Of a stretch of DNA of 9,178 bases, positions 5,157 to 9,178 are shown one piece after another (position 1 is the first letter of the stretch; each line of letters begins with the position of its first letter). This DNA is from JAGXQV01 sp041674485 (GTDB lineage Bacteria > Pseudomonadota > Gammaproteobacteria > Burkholderiales > Sulfuricellaceae), in assembly GCA_041674485.1 (NCBI GenBank), contig JBAYVP010000205.1:1-9178 (forward strand), read 5' to 3'. The position numbers and the translations under genes were made by a program. The notes beneath the pieces were generated by a model that saw only the letters and a program-made list of their open reading frames with translations, was not told the origin of the DNA and did not search any database.

Positions 5157-5285
5157 TAGGAAGCGATATTAACGGACATGCTAATGGCAAATCAGCCCTC
5201 AGAGAAGATGGATACCAATAAACGTTACAATCGGCATTGGATTTATTGCGAACGCCCCATTTGCGGATTCGTTTTTCATTTTGTC

Positions 5286-7274
5286 TTATTTGCTCTGTGC
5301 TTTAGGCTTTAATTTAGCTTCCGCTTCGTTGACCAGATCGTCCCAAAGTTTGTTCGGCCAAGAATTTTTATATCGCCCGAGCTGGCGAAATAGCGCCGTT
5401 CTGGGGATGGGGTCATTGTGATCCAACTGGAGTATTTTGTTGACATAGCCATCGATCTGTTGACGTGTATTTTCCTTATTTATGGAATGGTCATAAATGC
5501 AACCGAGCAGGCCCAGCTCAACCAGGTCGGTCAGCGCGAAAGCGCCGCGCGGCGTGTCGGCTTCGCTTTTTGCCAAGCGGGTTGCGATGAACCACCAGTC
5601 TTCCGGGGGGATGCCGAACGGTGTGCATTCATGCTCATCCTTTTTTGAGGCAAGAACGGCATTCATGGAAAGGTACTGGGTAAGCGGCCAAGTCGAGGAA
5701 GAGTCGGCTTCTATGGCCTGGCAATAGTAATCGCAGCTATTCCTGTATGAAAACATGGCTTTTTCTTGCAAGGCGGCTTTTTTCTTCGGGTCAGCTTCCT
5801 TTTCGCCGGCTGCCTGATAGGCAATTCCCAATCGTTTTTCACTTGCGCCGCTCATGCCAAGGCGCAATGCGGCGGCGGGCTTCAGGCGTTGCTCAGGCGC
5901 TTCAGTTGGATCGCTACGCCAGCTTGCGAGGGTTGCGCGCGTGTCTTTGCTGATGGCTTCGAGTTCGTCCATGTCAGCCTGACTCTGCCCCTGCTCACTT
6001 TTGCTCGTGCCGAACAAGTCTTCCAGCCGGTTGATTTTTACCGAGAGTCTGGCGCGCATCTGATTGTCGCGGAACTGTGATAGCTGGTTTTCGAAATCGG
6101 GCGGCACGGTGGCATAAGCGACGATGCTGGCCCAATCGTGCGTAGACGGACAATCGGTGCGTAGCCGACGCCGCAGGTCGTAGAGCACCGAGCGCGGGTC
6201 TTCTCCCGCCAGCAGACCGCTGAACAGTTCGCTCACGGCAAGCGAGGAGGCTTTCATCCAGAGCGGGAATTGCGATGCGATGACCCATGGGATGCCCGCA
6301 GCATGCAGCCCATGGGCGATGCTGCCGCCCGGCGAGATCACGGAGCCGACGTTGCCGGAATCGCAGGTGGCGAGCGAAACCAGTGAGGGCGCTTCCTGGG
6401 TGGCGCATGCCGAGCTTTTGCCGGTGAGCGCAATGGCCAGGCTCTCGCCATCGACGACTTCCCATTCCGTCTTGTCGTTATTGCGGCATAGGGAAATGCC
6501 GAAATGCCGGTCTCCCGCATTGTTGAAGGGCGCGCCATGCGCCAGGATGTGGACGTGGGTGTAGCTCTCCCGACTGCACAGGTCGCGTATCTCCTGCAGG
6601 CTGGCATCGGGCAGCACGGTAAGGAGTTTTTTCAGTTCATCGACGCTTTGTTGCGGTTCCTTTTTGATTTTTACCCATGGGTCGATGGCGTCACGTATCG
6701 CCTTGAGGTGCGCTTCGGCAGGAACGGGCGCGAGGCCGGGCGGGGAAGCGAAGGCAAATAGGATTCTGGGCTGCCGGTCCCATTTCAGGGGCAGCGAATG
6801 TCCGCGACGAATTTCGCGGGTGAGCGTGACCGGCGTGTGCGATTGGAGAAACAGCGGTGAGCCGCTGCCGGGAAAGCCGGCGGGGGAGAGCGCGGTTTCA
6901 AAAGGCACCATGCCAAGTTCGCTGGCCGACAGGGAGAGTCGCAGATGGGCCAGCTTCCCGCCATTGCAGCGCACCCGGCTAAGCTCTGCCAGAAGCGTTG
7001 GAATACCTCCCAACACTTCCCCCAATACTTTGCCCATTTCCTGCAATTCTGCCTGCCGTTGAGCGATTTGCGCATCCGAGGCAACGTCGTTATCGAGTTC
7101 GTAGCGCAAACGTTGGAGGCGCGTCAGCAGTTGTTGGTGCTCAAAAGGGATATGTATGCTGACCGGGCTGTCGCCGCCGCAGAGCGCGACGTAGGGGGTT
7201 AACGGCGAGAGCAGTTGGTTGTGGGCCGGGCCGGGGCGCACCAGTTCAAGCACGACATCGTGTATCTGTTTCAT
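5286..7274 (-). CDS. CHAT-domain caspase-like peptidase with helical C-terminal extension
   Basis: A 662-residue protein starting at ATG 7274. GAGG lies 7 bases upstream and the preceding gene's stop is one base away, so translation is probably coupled; a TTG 15 bases further upstream is less likely. Residues 1-170 form a strand/helix region usual before CHAT domains (NQLLSPLTPYVALCGGD, LRLSLSASELGMVPFE). The CHAT core covers about 170-390: HVHILAHGAPF (catalytic His about 246), SLATCDSGNVG (Cys about 304), HAAGIPWVIASQFPL and THDWASIVAYA. Residues about 395-662 are mostly helical and charged, with TPR-like stretches (MFSYRNSCDYYCQAIEAD). Known: CHAT peptidases are caspase-like enzymes (clan CD) related to separase, and some act in defence or programmed death. 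Target unknown. No signal peptide or membrane segment; probably cytoplasmic. Confidence 0.88.
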   Translation of the reverse strand: MKQIHDVVLELVRPGPAHNQLLSPLTPYVALCGGDSPVSIHIPFEHQQLLTRLQRLRYELDNDVASDAQIAQRQAELQEMGKVLGEVLGGIPTLLAELSRVRCNGGKLAHLRLSLSASELGMVPFETALSPAGFPGSGSPLFLQSHTPVTLTREIRRGHSLPLKWDRQPRILFAFASPPGLAPVPAEAHLKAIRDAIDPWVKIKKEPQQSVDELKKLLTVLPDASLQEIRDLCSRESYTHVHILAHGAPFNNAGDRHFGISLCRNNDKTEWEVVDGESLAIALTGKSSACATQEAPSLVSLATCDSGNVGSVISPGGSIAHGLHAAGIPWVIASQFPLWMKASSLAVSELFSGLLAGEDPRSVLYDLRRRLRTDCPSTHDWASIVAYATVPPDFENQLSQFRDNQMRARLSVKINRLEDLFGTSKSEQGQSQADMDELEAISKDTRATLASWRSDPTEAPEQRLKPAAALRLGMSGASEKRLGIAYQAAGEKEADPKKKAALQEKAMFSYRNSCDYYCQAIEADSSSTWPLTQYLSMNAVLASKKDEHECTPFGIPPEDWWFIATRLAKSEADTPRGAFALTDLVELGLLGCIYDHSINKENTRQQIDGYVNKILQLDHNDPIPRTALFRQLGRYKNSWPNKLWDDLVNEAEAKLKPKAQSK

Positions 7275-7275
7275 A

Positions 7276-8772
7276 TCATGACCTCGCAAACTGTGTTATC
7301 TCTATGGGTGTTTGGTCGCCGTCGCCGGTTACTTGGTTAAGGCGTCCGACGGTTTTGCCATTTTCCAGACTGATCGAAACGGAGGTGGTTTTGTCGAGTA
7401 TTAACGGTTTGTTGTTAAACATCGCTGCATCGATGGTGGACATATGGCCATTTTCGAGCACGTCATAGATAGGTTTGAACGATGCCGTACTGGCAAGCAT
7501 TGCGTCGGTAAATTGCATCAGGCGTATCCACGTGCCGCAATTGAAATAATAACGACCCGATCCCATGTCGATGGCGCGTGCCAGATGGGTGTGTCCGGTG
7601 ATGACGAAATCGACGCTTGATCCCAGTTTGGCGGTGATTTCCTTGTAAGTATTGTCTTTTTCGCCGGTTTCGAAGGTTTTATCGTCCTTCAGCCAATCCT
7701 GCAGGGCGCGCCGCAGCGCTTCGTCGCGACTGACGCCGGTCAACCACCCCGTGAGGCGATCCCAGACGAGTTGACCTACTCCCAGAGGCGCATCACTCAC
7801 GACCTGGGATTGAGCGGGTGATTTCTGGGAGCGTTCCAGCGCCAGCAGCATGTCGTCGCCGCTACGACCGGGAGCCGCCCCCATATGTTTCATGCTATCC
7901 AGCACGTTGGGGCCGAGCAGGGACTCCAGTGTGGGCGGCGCGCCATCGGTTGCCGTGGAAATATGCAGCGAGTCGGCTGACAGGCGTTGATCGACTTGAG
8001 TGCTCCCGACAATTTTCGTACCAAGAATAGCCGGTAGTTTGCTGATTTTACCCAGTTGCGCGGGGTCCAGGGCCAGTAATGCACCAATGGCGGCAGAGTT
8101 TTCCGGTTTCAGCAAATCTATCCAGGCGTATTTTTTCTTAACATCGTTCATCACCTCCTTGACCATGCGCGTGCCCGCATTGGGCGTCCACTCGTCGCGA
8201 TTTAGCGTCAGCCCAGCGTTAAGCCGTCTCGCCACCCGCGATAAATCCTCGTAGCGGTTGAAGTTCCAGGCATCGACCTCGTTGCCGTGCGTGCAGAAGA
8301 CTCGTGCATTTCCGACCAGGCAGCCGTATCCGGCGCCTGTCGCGGAAAACTCAATGCGGGCTTTCGCATTGTTGTCGCCGCCGCTTAGCCGCTCAACGAT
8401 CAGGCGTTGCACGCAGGGGAAGGCGATTTCGATATCGTGATTGCCGATAACGATCGCCAACATGCGCTTTTCGGTGTGGGCGAATTCGGCCAGTGCATCC
8501 CAGATGGGCGCAAAAGAGGCATCGCCCATGATGCGTTTAAGCGTCGTCTCCGCCTCATCGACCGCTACATACCCTGAAACGTCTTCGGCCAGCGTGTCGA
8601 TCACGTCGCCGTTGAGCACCAGCGCCACGCGCGCTTCCGGTCGTTGCCTGGCCACCCAGCGAATGAAATTCGCCAGACGCGTTGTTTCGCGCAAAATTTG
8701 AAACCCAGGCTTACCGCCCATATGTATATCCGAAATGACATGAATCTCTTCAAACTTAGGCAAACCTTCCAT
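7276..8772 (-). CDS. Calcineurin-like metallophosphoesterase with large internal insertion
   Basis: A 498-residue protein that keeps every core motif of the calcineurin-like superfamily: D15-x-H17 in ISDIHMGG, GDVID at 55-59, GNHD at 110-113, THGNE at 161-165 and GHTH at 393-396, followed by YYFNCGTW. These residues bind the dinuclear metal centre, so it should be an active phosphoesterase; substrate unknown. Between His162 and GHTH lie about 230 residues, far more than in minimal family members, so a lid or partner-binding insertion is likely. The start is supported by AAGGAG (8778-8783) five bases upstream of the ATG. It is the first gene of an operon with the CHAT peptidase, one base apart, which suggests stoichiometric production and shared function. 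No signal peptide is seen. Confidence 0.92.
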   Translation of the reverse strand: MEGLPKFEEIHVISDIHMGGKPGFQILRETTRLANFIRWVARQRPEARVALVLNGDVIDTLAEDVSGYVAVDEAETTLKRIMGDASFAPIWDALAEFAHTEKRMLAIVIGNHDIEIAFPCVQRLIVERLSGGDNNAKARIEFSATGAGYGCLVGNARVFCTHGNEVDAWNFNRYEDLSRVARRLNAGLTLNRDEWTPNAGTRMVKEVMNDVKKKYAWIDLLKPENSAAIGALLALDPAQLGKISKLPAILGTKIVGSTQVDQRLSADSLHISTATDGAPPTLESLLGPNVLDSMKHMGAAPGRSGDDMLLALERSQKSPAQSQVVSDAPLGVGQLVWDRLTGWLTGVSRDEALRRALQDWLKDDKTFETGEKDNTYKEITAKLGSSVDFVITGHTHLARAIDMGSGRYYFNCGTWIRLMQFTDAMLASTASFKPIYDVLENGHMSTIDAAMFNNKPLILDKTTSVSISLENGKTVGRLNQVTGDGDQTPIEITQFARS

Positions 8773-8831
8773 GATTTCTCCTTGATTGAGTTAAACAAGC
8801 GCTGGTCTAGGCAATAGGGAAACAATAACAA

Positions 8832-8860
8832 AAAATAGGGCGATAGGGTAATATTGTCAC
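8832..8860 (-). promoter_or_regulatory. Possible promoter of the phosphoesterase-CHAT operon
   Basis: On the - strand GTGACA (8855-8860) and TATTTT (8832-8837) are 17 bp apart, about 60 bases upstream of the phosphoesterase start. The match is moderate; the surroundings are AT-rich compared with the genes. Confidence 0.4.
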
Positions 8861-9178
8861 CGTTAATTTGGGTTTCAGGCGCAAGCTTAAATAGAGGCCG
8901 GAGCAGATAAAACGATAGGATTCTACGCGGAGACGCAGAGGGTGCGGAAGTAACAACACGAACACGCAAGCAATTTGCAACGTGGTGAGCACCCGCCGGG
9001 GCAATCCAACCGGACAATTTTCCCCGCGCAAAGCATAGGTTCTTTCCGTGCCGAGAATAAGGGATGCCCCACATATTCTCACTCCTGGTTTGCCCGGCCC
9101 CGCTCAGGATACCTTGTCGTGACAGTGTTGAGAAAGAACGATAATCTAAGGGGATAGAACTGTCATAAATGCCTTCTA
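8861..9178. other. Non-coding right end
   Basis: No convincing gene is present on either strand. A small block CGCGGAGACGCAGAGG (about 8928-8943) resembles a widely scattered intergenic motif. A 7-bp inverted repeat, TGACAGT (9120-9126) with ACTGTCA (9159-9165), flanks AT-rich DNA with GATAAT; it may belong to the promoter region of a gene starting beyond the window. Confidence 0.4.

Noticed and set aside
5249..5275. Possible + strand terminator just past the CHAT gene end
   Set aside because: The stem is only 7 bp with a 2-base bulge and no + strand gene precedes it closely; too weak to list.
6280..6761. Several + strand open frames opposite the CHAT gene
   Set aside because: They are shadows of a high-GC coding frame on the other strand, with no ribosome sites or recognisable domains.
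7275..7289. TTG start giving a CHAT protein five residues longer
   Set aside because: ATG 7274 has a GAGG site 7 bases upstream and normal coupling to the preceding stop.
9159..9178. Half of a Pho-box-like sequence (CTGTCATAAAT)
   Set aside because: Only one half-site fits and the second repeat is absent; the window ends before any gene.

Overview
The window looks like an accessory locus of a betaproteobacterium-like genome (moderately GC-rich, gene families typical of beta/gammaproteobacterial genomic islands, a bacterial tRNA-Lys). This taxonomic guess rests on family resemblance and codon style only. There is no rRNA, CRISPR array, transposase or integrase in the window.

Left part, about 1-4940, all on the + strand: a region resembling a P4-like satellite or integrative island. 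It starts with a strongly folded RNA-like segment (5-159) that resembles the C4 antisense RNA of phages P1 and P4. Two toxin-antitoxin pairs follow: a DUF4258 toxin-like protein with an XRE-type antitoxin (232-998), and a HigB/HigA pair (1108-1704). Both pairs are preceded by promoters of identical design (TTGAAA, 17 bp, TACAAT) placed so close to the toxin ATG that the mRNAs should be leaderless or nearly so. Next is a 434-codon frame (1806-3110) that looks like two island genes joined through a repeat. A related repeat begins at a Met-Ala-Ala coding stretch at the 3' ends of both antitoxin genes and inside the 434-codon frame, which gives the region a cassette-like build. Then come a cluster of ATACCG direct repeats (3113-3153), an AlpA/excisionase-like DNA-binding gene that a G7 tract puts in frame with the next conserved island gene, and an in-frame TAG that cuts that second gene short. 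An Ash/Icd-like leader region (about 4020-4365) precedes a DUF3077-like gene and a good + strand terminator.

Middle: tRNA-Lys(TTT) on the - strand (5039-5114), with its own promoter and terminator. Its 3' end faces the island, which is the usual geometry for integration into a tRNA gene, though no att duplicate lies inside the window.

Right part, - strand: a tight two-gene operon. A calcineurin-like metallophosphoesterase with all core metal motifs and a large internal insertion is transcribed first (8772 to 7276). A CHAT (caspase-like) peptidase with a helical C-terminal extension follows after a single base (7274 to 5286). This phosphoesterase-CHAT pair is the best candidate in the window for an under-described conflict or signalling system: the CHAT protein carries the expected His and Cys, and the spacing implies translational coupling. 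About 400 bases at the right end hold a possible promoter for this operon and nothing else I can recognise.

Working picture: the island half carries stabilisation and regulation modules (two toxin-antitoxin pairs, C4-like and Ash-like leaders, a Xis/AlpA-like factor), some visibly decaying. The operon beyond the tRNA looks intact.
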